Assembly (NCBI GenBank): GCA_002084385.1
Contig: NBLS01000008.1
Span: 1 to 16,043, forward strand
Direction of reading: 5' to 3'
Source of the DNA: Desulfobacteraceae bacterium 4572_19
Lineage (GTDB): Bacteria > Desulfobacterota > Desulfobacteria > Desulfobacterales > NBLS01
Length of the DNA: 16,043 nucleotides
This document shows, one piece after another, positions 1 through 6,668 of the stretch; the first letter of the stretch is position 1, and the number at the start of each line of letters is the position of its first letter. The notes beneath the pieces are model-generated. The model saw only the letters and a program-made list of their open reading frames with translations. It made no database searches and was not told the origin of the DNA. The position numbers were made by a program, and so were the translations under genes.

Positions 1-48
1 TATATTATCATTTCTCTCAAAAAACTCCTTGCATTATCTATCAGACTA

Positions 49-201
49 CTATATTAAACCCATAGAGTTCAAGGGATTATCGCAACCGTCCACGGCATTG
101 TTCAACTGCATTTTATCAATAATCCCACTCGTATAATTAAAGTTGGCTTTATCTGAGTGATAGAGTTCATGTGGAGTTTTATTTTTTTGTAGTGGGACTA
201 T
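49..201 (-). pseudogene. Possible C-terminal gene remnant, unidentified
   Basis: On the minus strand an open frame of about 50 codons runs from an upstream in-frame stop to a TAG at 49-51. It has no convincing start codon. The composition (mixed charged and polar residues, an internal NYTSGIIDKMQLNNA stretch and an ending of NPLNSMGLI) looks protein-like rather than random. It would be the tail of a gene whose 5' part is missing. I do not recognise the family. The neighbouring DarT/DarG remnants make decayed genes plausible here, but chance is also possible. The rest of 1-242 shows nothing else I can support. Confidence 0.2.
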
Positions 202-242
202 TTATAAAACGCTATTAGTTAGTTTTTTTGTTGAGGGATTTA

Positions 243-786
243 ATGCCTTTGCCAGGACAACCTAAAATTTGCCACATTTTGCATTACGACAAACTTGCTT
301 TTGTCATTAATGACGGTTTCCTTCAGCCATCCAGATTTATATGTTGGAAATTGTGTGCCATTCTATTTTTGACCTCGTTCAATTATGTTATATTTACTAC
401 ATATGAAAAATCATGAACTCACATATAAAGGTGGACAAGAACCGATTATTCACTTAGTTGCAGACCTTAAGCAAACGATCAATTGGGCAAATAGGAATGG
501 TAAAAGATGGGTGTTTTCTACAAGCAATGCCGGTTCATATTATTTTGAAGATTATTGTGATCTTAAAGATTTAAATAAAATTAACTGGAACGTCATTAAC
601 GAAACACAATGGGCAAACTGTAAAGAAGAGAAACAAGCTAAATTCTTAATTGAAGATCAATTCCCTTGGAAATTAGTGGAACAAATCGGTGTTATATCTC
701 CTCAATATTTCAGAATAGTTAATCAAATATTAACTCACACAAAATACCAACCACCAGTCAACGTGAAACCTAAATGGTATTATTAA
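243..786 (+). pseudogene. darT: DarT-type DNA ADP-ribosyltransferase toxin, decayed
   Basis: DarT transfers ADP-ribose from NAD+ to thymidine in DNA and is countered by DarG. The N-terminus starts at ATG 243 (MPLPGQPKICHILHYDKLA, a DarT-like opening) and is readable to about 321. Homology resumes in another frame at about 328 (HPDLYVGNCVPFYF) and then meets a TGA at 370-372. That codon lies where I recall DarT proteins having Cys (FYF-C-PRS). The frame continues through SYKGGQEP-like and SNAGSYYFED motifs to KWYY and a TAA. Compared with a usual length of about 210 residues, roughly 30 residues are missing at the frame change, a region that in characterised DarT includes an active-site Arg. 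The conserved KQAEFL motif, thought to hold the catalytic Glu, reads KQAKFL here. Three independent lesions make a functional toxin very unlikely. The darG remnant begins 15 nt downstream, as in intact darTG operons. Family assignment is from memory of the motifs. Confidence 0.82.
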
Positions 787-801
787 TATAAGGGACATGA
801 T

Positions 802-1413
802 ATGATAAACTACAAAGTGGGCAATCTGTTTAAGAAAAATAGCGAAGCAATAGTAAATACAGTCAATTGTGTCGGTGCAATGGGAAGAGGGATAGCCCTA
901 CAGTTTAAAAAAGCGTATCCAGATAACTATAAAGCATACTCTTTAGCCTGTAAACACAAAGAAGTGGTTCCGTGAAAAATGTTTGTTTTTAAAACTGGTG
1001 AAATGTTCGATCCTAAATTCATCATCAATTTTCCTACAAAAAGGCATTGGAGAGGTAAGAGTCGGATAGAAGATATTGAATTAGGCTTAATAGATCTTCG
1101 AAAAGTGATAGTAAAAAATAATATTAAATCCATTGCAATTCCTCCCCTTGGATCAGGGTTAGGGGGATTAAATTGGAATAAAGTGAAAAGTTTGATCGAA
1201 AATGCTTTAAAATCTTTAAATGATGTTAACATTGTTATATTTGAACCTAAAGGTGCTCCCAACGCTAAAGAAATGATAAAAAATAAAGAAATCCCTAAAA
1301 TGACTCACACATGGAACGATAGAAAAAAACAATTCAGTAATCGTCAAATAACAATTGCCGTTAATACGCTCAATAAGAATGGATTAACACCACTGAATTC
1401 GTTAGATATATAG
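802..1413 (+). pseudogene. darG: DarG-type macrodomain antitoxin, interrupted by TGA
   Basis: DarG removes ADP-ribose from thymidine through an N-terminal macrodomain and binds DarT with its C-terminal domain. Translation from ATG 802, behind an AAGGGA ribosome site at 790-795, gives MINYKVGNLFKKNSEAIVNTVN and GAMGRGIALQFK, classic macrodomain ADP-ribose-binding motifs. An in-frame TGA at 973-975 (codon 58) follows EVVP. Homologues are expected to have Gly there (GGA to TGA is one change). The frame then continues with KMFVFKTGEMFDPKFIINFP, KRHWRGKSRIEDI and IPPLGSGLGGLNW. After IPKMT (about residue 169) the sequence no longer resembles DarG, and it ends at 1413 after about 203 codons instead of the roughly 350 of full-length DarG, so the DarT-binding domain is absent. 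Re-initiation at ATG 979 could give a 144-residue product lacking half of the ADP-ribose pocket. Confidence 0.83.
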
Positions 1414-1518
1414 GCTATTAAAATGAATGATATTGAGCTTTAGAAAATATTTGTAAGTCTTTATGTTCCAAGTTTAATCGGAAATAAGATATATAACAAC
1501 AAAAATGAAAGGTAAGAT

Positions 1519-1776
1519 ATGGCTCTTAATCAAAACCCTGTATTTCGTGATCCTGTAGCACCATGGCATGACACTAAACTTCCATGCAATATTCAAATAG
1601 GTTTTATGATTATTGTAATTATATTTTCAATAGTAGGGATATTTACATCATTTGGTCGTCCTGAATTTAAGGGTCTTTGTGGAATACCCATACTTCTTTT
1701 TATATTAAGCTGTTACGTACTTATATCCACAACAATACGACTTAGCAAACGCAAAACATCAAGAAGCAAAATATAG
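1519..1776 (+). CDS. Small two-helix membrane protein, unknown function
   Basis: The 85-residue product has a hydrophilic N-terminus (MALNQNPVFRDPVAPWHD), two strongly hydrophobic segments at about residues 24-46 and 55-72, and a basic tail rich in Arg, Lys and Ser. The positive-inside rule suggests that the tail is cytoplasmic. The start is supported by a GAAAGG ribosome site at 1507-1512, seven bases before the ATG. The opening resembles short hypothetical membrane proteins I associate with Desulfobacterales, but I know no function for them. It lies alone between the darG remnant and the convergent thioredoxin-like gene, so context gives no role. A weak AGAAAC/GTTTCT stem between the two convergent stops may help end transcription. 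Confidence 0.7.
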   Translation: MALNQNPVFRDPVAPWHDTKLPCNIQIGFMIIVIIFSIVGIFTSFGRPEFKGLCGIPILLFILSCYVLISTTIRLSKRKTSRSKI

Positions 1777-1802
1777 CAGAAACGCATTATAAACTGTTTC
1801 TA

Positions 1803-2273
1803 TCAGGGCTTTGCAAGAAAATCCTGAAAACTCATTTTTTCATAACTGCCTGACCCCAAAAACTTTAAAATATTTATCATTGAAGTAGCAGGAACAAATC
1901 CCGGGAGATTGCTTATTTTAGCACCATCTGATTTTAAAAACCATGTACTGGGATATGATCTCACTTTATAAGAAGATGCAATTTTTTTGTTCTTATCATT
2001 TTTTTCAGTGTCTAATCTAACTGAAATAAACTTCTCATTTAAGTATTTCACCACAGGAGCATCTTTAAAGACCTCTTTGTCCATTTTTCTGCAATATCCA
2101 CACCATTTTGTAAAAAAATAAACAAGTATTGGTTTATCTTGTTTTTTTGCCATAGTCATTGCCTTGTCATATGTAACCCAGTTAACATCTTCTGCGATTA
2201 CAACACCGGGCAATAAAAATACTGCCAAAACGATACCTATAATAATTGTCTTTAAACCATGTTCCACATTCAT
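1803..2273 (-). CDS. Exported thioredoxin-fold protein with CGYC motif
   Basis: This is a probable periplasmic thiol-disulfide protein of the thioredoxin/DsbD-gamma type. From the chosen start it has 156 residues: a signal peptide (basic start, hydrophobic core at about 9-24, likely cleavage after VIA near residue 27), then the fold beginning NWVTYDKAM. Further on are the redox motif WCGYC (Cys58 and Cys61) after ILVYFFTK, and the cis-proline loop RSYPST (Pro108). Such proteins reduce or exchange disulfides in exported or cytochrome c proteins; the partner here is unknown. The open frame begins at TTG 2277-2279, but the AAGGAG ribosome site is only one base from that codon and seven from ATG 2271-2273, so the ATG is preferred. 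The stop is a double TGA-TAG. It is monocistronic, with its own promoter at 2365-2393. Confidence 0.88.
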   Translation of the reverse strand: MNVEHGLKTIIIGIVLAVFLLPGVVIAEDVNWVTYDKAMTMAKKQDKPILVYFFTKWCGYCRKMDKEVFKDAPVVKYLNEKFISVRLDTEKNDKNKKIASSYKVRSYPSTWFLKSDGAKISNLPGFVPATSMINILKFLGSGSYEKMSFQDFLAKP

Positions 2274-2364
2274 TGCCAAACTCCTTTTTTAAAATTACAT
2301 CCCATCCAAACTTACTATTTTGCAAACACTTGCACTATTTTCAAGTAACCCTTTCAACTGTCTG

Positions 2365-2393
2365 AATATATACACACTAAAGAGTGAAGTCAA
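2365..2393 (-). promoter_or_regulatory. Sigma-70-type promoter of the thioredoxin-like gene
   Basis: On the minus strand TTGACT (2388-2393) and TATATT (2365-2370) are separated by exactly 17 bases, a near-consensus pair, about 92 bases upstream of the ATG at 2273. The spacer contains a small CACTC...GTGTG imperfect dyad that might be an operator, although it may be chance. No other gene lies in between, so this is the most likely promoter of the thioredoxin-like gene. Confidence 0.6.
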
Positions 2394-2432
2394 CCCTTCA
2401 TTATTGCACCTTTAACAAAAATCATTTCTTTT

Positions 2433-2511
2433 TATATGAAAGTCCATAGAAAAGCCACATCGTACAGATTTTCATTTTTTGTTGTGACATACTATTCGCT
2501 GTAGCAAATTA
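2433..2511 (+). repeat. Family B palindromic repeat, copy 1
   Basis: It begins TATATGAAAGTCCATAGAAA and continues through a TTTTCATTTTTTGTTGTGAC core to a diverged TTCGCTGTAGCAAATTAT end. The first stem (TGAAAGTC with GACTTTCA in better copies) is partly eroded here. It is recognised by alignment with copies at 5203, 6555, 8436 and 11381. Confidence 0.7.
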
Positions 2512-2520
2512 TTAAAAAAT

Positions 2521-2537
2521 TTGTAAGCGTTCACAAC
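2521..2537 (+). repeat. Family A end fragment
   Basis: TTGTAAGCGTTCACAA matches the 5' end of full family A elements, but the rest of the element does not follow. It is either a truncated insertion or a solo end, and a family C half-hairpin comes 34 bases later. Confidence 0.55.
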
Positions 2538-2570
2538 GTAACCCAATCAAGCATCTCAACATCCAAGAAA

Positions 2571-2595
2571 TACAATTTATTTTTTTGTGAACCCT
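2571..2595 (-). repeat. Family C half-hairpin
   Basis: This stretch is the reverse complement of the left half of the 8284-8330 hairpin (TACAATTTA, a T-run, then GTGAACCC), differing by one T and the last base. The other arm is not present next to it. A shorter GTGAACCCTT occurs at about 3512-3521, upstream of the DivIVA-domain gene. Confidence 0.55.
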
Positions 2596-2656
2596 AAATA
2601 TTTTTTTTACAGCCTACATAAAAGTTCTTGATTTTATATGTAGTATAAAATATAGT

Positions 2657-2812
2657 AACCGTTCACGACCATGAAATGTGATTTTTCGGTAATCTCACAT
2701 TTGTAAGCGTTCACAAGTGCCCTATATTCGCATAAACAGCTTGGCATATAATAGTTGTCCTATATATGACAAGCTGTTTATGACAAAATATAAAAGAAAG
2801 CATAAGTGTTAG
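2657..2812 (-). repeat. Family A element, copy 1, right arm eroded
   Basis: In reverse orientation it starts AACCGTTCACGACCATG, then has the small hairpin (AAATGTGA...TCACATTT), then GTAAGCGTTCACAAGTGCC and the long palindrome with AGCTTGGCATATA...TATATGACAAGCTG. After GTTTATG the final arm is badly diverged (ending CATAAGTGTTAG instead of GAACGCTTAC). No clear flanking duplication is visible, consistent with an old copy. Confidence 0.75.
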
Positions 2813-2942
2813 AAAGTTATTTGTGTAACGGTCTATAAGATTGTTACTTTACGAATTTTATATATTCGTCATTTTATGTATTCGTCATGGGGGGAGGACT
2901 GCCCACCACAACAAAACTCTTTCAGTTTAACAAAGGTTTTTT

Positions 2943-3245
2943 ATGTTTATTGTTGCAAATTTTTTACAGGCATTAGCTGTTATTCTAGATTATGGACTTA
3001 CTTTTTATATGTGGATAATTATTGCAAGAGCTGTACTTTCATGGGTAAATCCGGATCCATATAATCCTATTGTTCGTTTTATCAATAATACAACTGAACC
3101 TGTGCTTTACAGGTTAAGACAACTTATTCCGGCAAGCTATGGTGGTATTGATTTTTCGCCTATTATTGTAATATTAGTTATTATTTTTTTACAACAATTT
3201 GTAGTAAACAGCTTAATTATGGCTTCTCAAAAAATGTTTATGTAA
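2943..3245 (+). CDS. yggT: YggT-family membrane protein
   Basis: The 100-residue product has two hydrophobic blocks (about residues 4-34 and 71-92) separated by the signature loop LSWVNPDPYNPIVRFINNTTEPVLYRLRQ-like region. The W-NP-P and TEP-L-R motifs are typical of YggT (CcmB-like, Pfam YGGT) proteins. These small integral membrane proteins are found beside DivIVA/SepF or proC genes and have been linked to cell-envelope or division-site functions and, in E. coli, to osmotic tolerance; the exact role is unsettled. An AAAGG site at 2933-2937 precedes the ATG. The next + strand gene encodes a DivIVA-domain protein, the neighbour commonly seen in Deltaproteobacteria, but here a 300-base repeat-filled gap separates them. 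Confidence 0.9.
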   Translation: MFIVANFLQALAVILDYGLTFYMWIIIARAVLSWVNPDPYNPIVRFINNTTEPVLYRLRQLIPASYGGIDFSPIIVILVIIFLQQFVVNSLIMASQKMFM

Positions 3246-3270
3246 ATAATACCTTGTTCTATCGAAATGT

Positions 3271-3424
3271 TGTAAGCGTTCACAAGCACCTCGTCTTCAC
3301 ATAAACAGCTGTCATATATAGGATAACTATTACATAACAAACTGTTTATGCGAATATAAGGCACTTGTGAACGCTTATAAATGTGAGATTACCGAAAAGT
3401 CATATTTCTTGTTCGTGAACGGTT
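3271..3424 (+). mobile_element. Family A element, copy 2, with near-perfect 9-bp flanking duplication
   Basis: This 154-bp element starts TGTAAGCGTTCACAAGCACC and ends GTTCGTGAACGGTT. Its flanks are TCGAAATGT (3262-3270) and TCGAAATAT (3425-3433), identical at eight of nine positions, which is what a 9-bp target duplication with one later change would look like. Inside, a long imperfect palindrome (arms of about 45 bases around a short loop near 3320) is followed by a small hairpin TGTGAGATTACCGAAAAGTCATA. No coding capacity is visible, so it must be non-autonomous. Confidence 0.75.
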
Positions 3425-3434
3425 TCGAAATATT

Positions 3435-3482
3435 TTATATGAAAGTCCATGAAAAATCTGTATTATAAAGACTTTCATAAAA
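3435..3482 (+). repeat. Family B repeat, copy 2, truncated
   Basis: It keeps the first stem-loop (TATATGAAAGTCCATG ... AAGACTTTCATA) but lacks the second half found in full copies. It lies directly against the family A element, with the likely target duplication in between. Confidence 0.65.
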
Positions 3483-3545
3483 AATTTAGGGATGTCTGCC
3501 TGAATTTTGATGTGAACCCTTAAAAAAACATAGAATGGAGATTTT

Positions 3546-4046
3546 GTGCTACTCACCAGTGCCAAGATTCAACAACAACAATTTAAAACCAGATTTAGAG
3601 GTTTTGACGTTCAAGAAGTTGATCTGTTTCTTGAACATATTGCTTTAGATATGGATAAATTCTTAAAAGAGAATAATAAACTTAAAGAGAAAAATAAAAG
3701 CCTTGAATTTGAAAATCAAGGTTACAGAAAAAGGGAAGAGTCCTTTAAGAGGATAATGCTCAATACCCAAAAAACCATTGAACAAATGAAAGACAATGCA
3801 AAAAAGTCTGCGGAACTCGTTTTGGCAGAAGCTGAAGTAAGAGCTGAAAAATTATTAAACGGTGCCCATAACAGACTCGCTCAACTTTATAGTGATATTT
3901 CGGAATTAAAACGTCAACGTATGCAAATTGAAGTACAGATACGGTCAGTTATTGATTCTCATACAAAACTGCTTGAAATTGGTAAAGAAGAATCACAACA
4001 GGCGGACGAAATGGATACTACAATTAAACTTTTTAAAAGTAATTAA
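3546..4046 (+). CDS. DivIVA-domain protein
   Basis: The 166-residue product opens with the DivIVA N-terminal module: LTSAKIQQQQFKTRFRGFDVQEVDLFLE (residues 3-30). This carries the FKTRFRGFD-EVD-FL pattern that in DivIVA/GpsB proteins binds curved or septal membrane. The rest is predicted coiled coil (about 31-155) rich in Lys, Glu and Gln. DivIVA proteins form oligomeric scaffolds at poles or septa. The start is GTG at 3546-3548, five bases after GGAG; no in-frame ATG lies near the domain start. yggT upstream and pilT 40 bases downstream are on the same strand, so co-transcription with pilT is likely. A role in polar placement of the pilus motor is an attractive but unsupported idea. Confidence 0.88.
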   Translation: MLLTSAKIQQQQFKTRFRGFDVQEVDLFLEHIALDMDKFLKENNKLKEKNKSLEFENQGYRKREESFKRIMLNTQKTIEQMKDNAKKSAELVLAEAEVRAEKLLNGAHNRLAQLYSDISELKRQRMQIEVQIRSVIDSHTKLLEIGKEESQQADEMDTTIKLFKSN

Positions 4047-4086
4047 GGGTTCGCTTATTATTCGTTTACTTGTTAAAGGATAAAAA

Positions 4087-5169
4087 ATGGCTAAAATAGA
4101 TGCTTTTTTCAAACTGACACATGATCAGGGTGCTTCGGATTTACACCTTATTGCAGGGCAACCTCCGGCATTAAGGTTACATGGAGCAATTGAAAGAATA
4201 AAATATGACACTCTTGATGATGACAACTTAAGAAGTATGTTATATGAAATTACTCCCGAAGAAAAAATTAAAGAGTTCGAAGAGACAGGAGATATTGATT
4301 TTGCATACGAGATCCCAGGTCTTGCCCGATATAGAGGAAATTATTTTATGCAAAAATATGGTGTAGGAGCAGTATTTAGAGAAATTCCTTCTGAAATCCT
4401 TACATCAGAGCAGTTAGGTCTTCCCGAAGTAATATCCCAATTAGCAGGACTTCCAAGGGGATTAGTATTAGTTACAGGACCTACCGGCAGTGGAAAGTCA
4501 ACTACTCTTGCAGCTATTATTGATGTGGCAAATTCAACACGAAAAGATCATATTATCACGGTAGAAGACCCTATTGAGTTTGTCCATAAAAGCAAAAAAA
4601 GTATTGTAAATCACAGAGAAGTAGGTCTTCATACAAAAACATTTTCTTCGGCACTCAGGGGAGCTCTTCGTGAGGATCCTGATATTATTCTTGTTGGAGA
4701 GATGAGAGATCTCGAAACAATATCCCTTGCAATTGAAGCTGCATCCACCGGACATCTTGTTTTTGGGACCCTTCATACATCAAGCGCTACTAAAACAATT
4801 GATAGAATAATTGAGGTATTTCCAGCAACAGAACAAGCTCAAATTAGATCTACTCTTTCTGATAGTCTTAAGGCTGTTGTAGCACAAGTTCTTTTTAAAA
4901 GGATCGATAAGGTAGGACGCTGTGCAGCACTTGAAATTTTAATTGCAACGCCTGCTGTACGAAATCTTATAAGAGAATCAAAAATCCATCAAATACCATC
5001 AGCAATCCAAACCGGGAAAAAACTTGGAATGGCGTTTCTTGATGATTCAATTATGGAACTTCATAATAAAGGCTGGATAAGTGCAGAAGAAGCTTACGCA
5101 AAGGCTAATAATAAAACAAAGTTCAAACCCCTTTTATCTGCTCCTCCGGCAGATTTTACTGATGCTTAA
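4087..5169 (+). CDS. pilT: Type IV pilus retraction ATPase PilT
   Basis: PilT is the hexameric cytoplasmic ATPase that depolymerises type IV pili and powers twitching. At 360 residues its length is normal. It has the PAS-like N-terminal domain (about 1-100), Walker A GPTGSGKST (131-139), Asp box VEDPIEF (159-165), Walker B DIILVGEMRD (199-208, catalytic Glu205), His box TGHLVFGTLHT (221-231) and the PilT-specific C-terminal AIRNLIRE-type motif as AVRNLIRE (290-297). Every catalytic element is intact. The start has an AAAGGA site at 4075-4080. It follows the DivIVA-domain gene by 40 bases. No pilin or pilus assembly genes are in the window, so the rest of the machine lies elsewhere. Confidence 0.96.
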   Translation: MAKIDAFFKLTHDQGASDLHLIAGQPPALRLHGAIERIKYDTLDDDNLRSMLYEITPEEKIKEFEETGDIDFAYEIPGLARYRGNYFMQKYGVGAVFREIPSEILTSEQLGLPEVISQLAGLPRGLVLVTGPTGSGKSTTLAAIIDVANSTRKDHIITVEDPIEFVHKSKKSIVNHREVGLHTKTFSSALRGALREDPDIILVGEMRDLETISLAIEAASTGHLVFGTLHTSSATKTIDRIIEVFPATEQAQIRSTLSDSLKAVVAQVLFKRIDKVGRCAALEILIATPAVRNLIRESKIHQIPSAIQTGKKLGMAFLDDSIMELHNKGWISAEEAYAKANNKTKFKPLLSAPPADFTDA

Positions 5170-5202
5170 ATTCTCTTAAAAATAGCATTCGCAAAGATTT
5201 TA

Positions 5203-5289
5203 ATATAACTTGCCATGACAAATGATACGCCACAACAAAAAATGAAAGTCTTTGTATGTAATATAGCTTTTCTATGGACTTTCATATAA
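5203..5289 (-). repeat. Family B repeat, copy 3, abutting a ribosome site
   Basis: A full copy in reverse orientation: TATAACTTGCCATGACAAAT, then GATACGCCACAACAAAAAATG, then TATGGACTTTCATATAAAA. Its last bases run into AAAGGA, the ribosome site of the next gene, so the 5' untranslated region of the second PilT-like gene is essentially this repeat. Confidence 0.75.
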
Positions 5290-5302
5290 AAGGATAATTA
5301 CC

Positions 5303-6463
5303 ATGAAAAAGCAGGAAATTGATCATATCTTAATAAGAATGCTTAATTCACACCCCAACGTTTCTGACCTTAATCTTACAGTGGGCAAACCTCTTCAGGT
5401 AGAATCTTCAGGCGAGCTTATGCCTGTAATTATGAAGCCTGATTTTAATATTCTTACACCTTTTCAAACAGAAGTTTTTGCACTTACTCTTATAAATGGT
5501 GACCACAGGCTTACAGAAATTCTTATTAAAAATGGTTCTTGCGATCTTTCATATAGCCTTGGTACTAAAGCACGTTTCAGGGTAAATATTTTTTCCCAAT
5601 CGGGAAAATATTCTATTATCATGAGAAAACTTGAAACGAAAATCCCCACTATTAAAGAATTAAATCTCCCTGAACCATTTTTTAAAATGGCTCGGGAAAA
5701 AAATGGAATTATTTTTGTAACAGGCTCAACAGGCTCTGGAAAATCCACATCTCTTGCCGGAGTGCTCAATGAAATAAATGAAGAAAAATCTGTACATGTA
5801 ATAACCTTGGAAGACCCCATTGAATTTCAGCACCCCCAAAAAAAAGCTACATTTAATCAACGGGAACTCGGTAGTGATTTTGATTCATTTGCCAATGGAC
5901 TACGTGCAGCACTAAGGCAAGCTCCAAAAATAATTCTTGTTGGTGAAATGCGAGACAGAGAGACGGTTGAAATAGGTTTAAGTGCTGCAGAAACTGGCCA
6001 CCTTGTGGTCTCGACCTTGCATACAGTTAATGCCGGTCAAACCATAAATCGAATATTAGGGATGTTTAACACTGACGAAGAGAGACAAATTCGAATCCGG
6101 CTTGCCGATACAATAAGATGGATTGTATGCCAAAAACTTCTTCCTAAAAAAGGAGGTGGTAGAGTTGCTGCTTTTGAAATACTTGCTACAAATCTAAGGG
6201 TTCAAGATTCTATTCTAAATGGTGAATCAGAAGGTAAAACTTTTTACGATATTATTCAGGATGGCAAAATAGTTGGTATGACGACTTTTGACGACTATAT
6301 AATAAGTCTTTACAAACAAAATCTTATTACCGAAAACATAGCCATGGCATATGCATCCCGCAAGGGTGTTGTAGGCAGGGGGCTTGACTCTATTAAAAGT
6401 TCAAGAGGGGAATCCACCACAAATATTCAATCTTTAGAAATTGACCTTGAATATAAAACGTAA
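5303..6463 (+). CDS. Divergent PilT/PilU-like ATPase
   Basis: A second retraction-type ATPase of 386 residues, probably an accessory (PilU-like) or specialised paralogue of the neighbouring pilT. It has Walker A GSTGSGKST (141-149), Asp box LEDPIEF (169-175), Walker B IILVGEMRD (210-218, Glu215) and His box TGHLVVSTLHT (231-241). It departs from PilT at two places: the usual REDPD ahead of Walker B reads RQAPK, and the AIRNLIRE motif is replaced by LRVQDSILNGE (298-308). The latter motif is needed for retraction by PilT, so this protein may act only alongside PilT in a mixed or stacked motor, as proposed for PilU; that is inference. The C-terminus is extended and Ser-rich. An AAAGGA site precedes ATG 5303. 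A 133-base gap holding a family B repeat separates it from pilT. Confidence 0.9.
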   Translation: MKKQEIDHILIRMLNSHPNVSDLNLTVGKPLQVESSGELMPVIMKPDFNILTPFQTEVFALTLINGDHRLTEILIKNGSCDLSYSLGTKARFRVNIFSQSGKYSIIMRKLETKIPTIKELNLPEPFFKMAREKNGIIFVTGSTGSGKSTSLAGVLNEINEEKSVHVITLEDPIEFQHPQKKATFNQRELGSDFDSFANGLRAALRQAPKIILVGEMRDRETVEIGLSAAETGHLVVSTLHTVNAGQTINRILGMFNTDEERQIRIRLADTIRWIVCQKLLPKKGGGRVAAFEILATNLRVQDSILNGESEGKTFYDIIQDGKIVGMTTFDDYIISLYKQNLITENIAMAYASRKGVVGRGLDSIKSSRGESTTNIQSLEIDLEYKT

Positions 6464-6554
6464 TTGTATTTTATTTAATTTATCACTAATTTTATTGGTT
6501 TTTATTTTTTATAAATAATTTCTGCCGTGAAATTTAAAACAAGATACATGTAAT

Positions 6555-6637
6555 TTTATATGAACGTCCATAGAAAATCTATATTATAAAGACTTTCATT
6601 TTTTGTTGTGGCGTATTATCCGCCATGGCAAGTTATA
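6555..6637 (+). repeat. Family B repeat, copy 4
   Basis: This is the cleanest full copy: TATATGAACGTCCATAGAAA, AAGACTTTCATTTTTTGTTG, then TGGCGTATTATCCGCCATGG and CAAGTTATA. Both stem-loops are visible (TGAACGTC/GACTTTCA with one mismatch, and TGGCG/CGCCA). It ends 31 bases before the ATG of the zinc-ribbon/receiver gene. Confidence 0.8.
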
Positions 6638-6668
6638 TTATAAAAACTTCGCTGTAAAAGGAAATACT

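Larger units (their letters stand above)
2274..2942. other. Repeat-rich intergenic region before yggT
   Basis: I see no gene in this 669-base gap between divergent genes. It holds the thioredoxin-gene promoter, a family B repeat (2433-2511), an isolated end of family A (2521-2537), a half copy of the family C hairpin (2571-2595), a minor AT-rich dyad at about 2614-2643 and a family A element with an eroded end (2657-2812). Just upstream of yggT, the nonamer ATTCGTCAT occurs twice at a 16-base interval (2864 and 2880). Confidence 0.7.
3246..3545. other. Repeat-filled gap between yggT and the DivIVA-domain gene
   Basis: There is no gene. The gap is almost wholly a complete family A element (3271-3424) followed directly by a truncated family B copy (3435-3482) and a GTGAACCCTT family C fragment. 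Only about 60 bases just before the DivIVA-domain gene look unique. Confidence 0.7.

Noticed and set aside
370..975. Reassigned or selenocysteine TGA codons in the darT and darG frames
   Set aside because: The two TGA codons fall at positions expected to be Cys and Gly, so no single reassignment explains both. DarT also has a deletion and frameshift, other genes have no in-frame TGA, and the thioredoxin-like gene uses TGA as a stop. Ordinary decay fits better.
927..1262. Antisense open frame across the darG remnant
   Set aside because: It is the reverse strand of a recognisable macrodomain sequence and has no protein-like motifs of its own.
2876..3064. Open frame overlapping the start of yggT
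   Set aside because: It is in another frame of a clear YggT coding region and encodes a low-complexity Cys/Tyr-rich peptide without family features.
2433..3484. CRISPR array
   Set aside because: The repeats are long, palindromic and irregularly spaced, of two different families, with no regular spacers or cas genes.
6603..6668. Upstream extension of the zinc-ribbon/receiver gene
   Set aside because: The extra codons translate a family B repeat and lack a ribosome site, while ATG 6669 has a good one and begins the zinc-ribbon motif.
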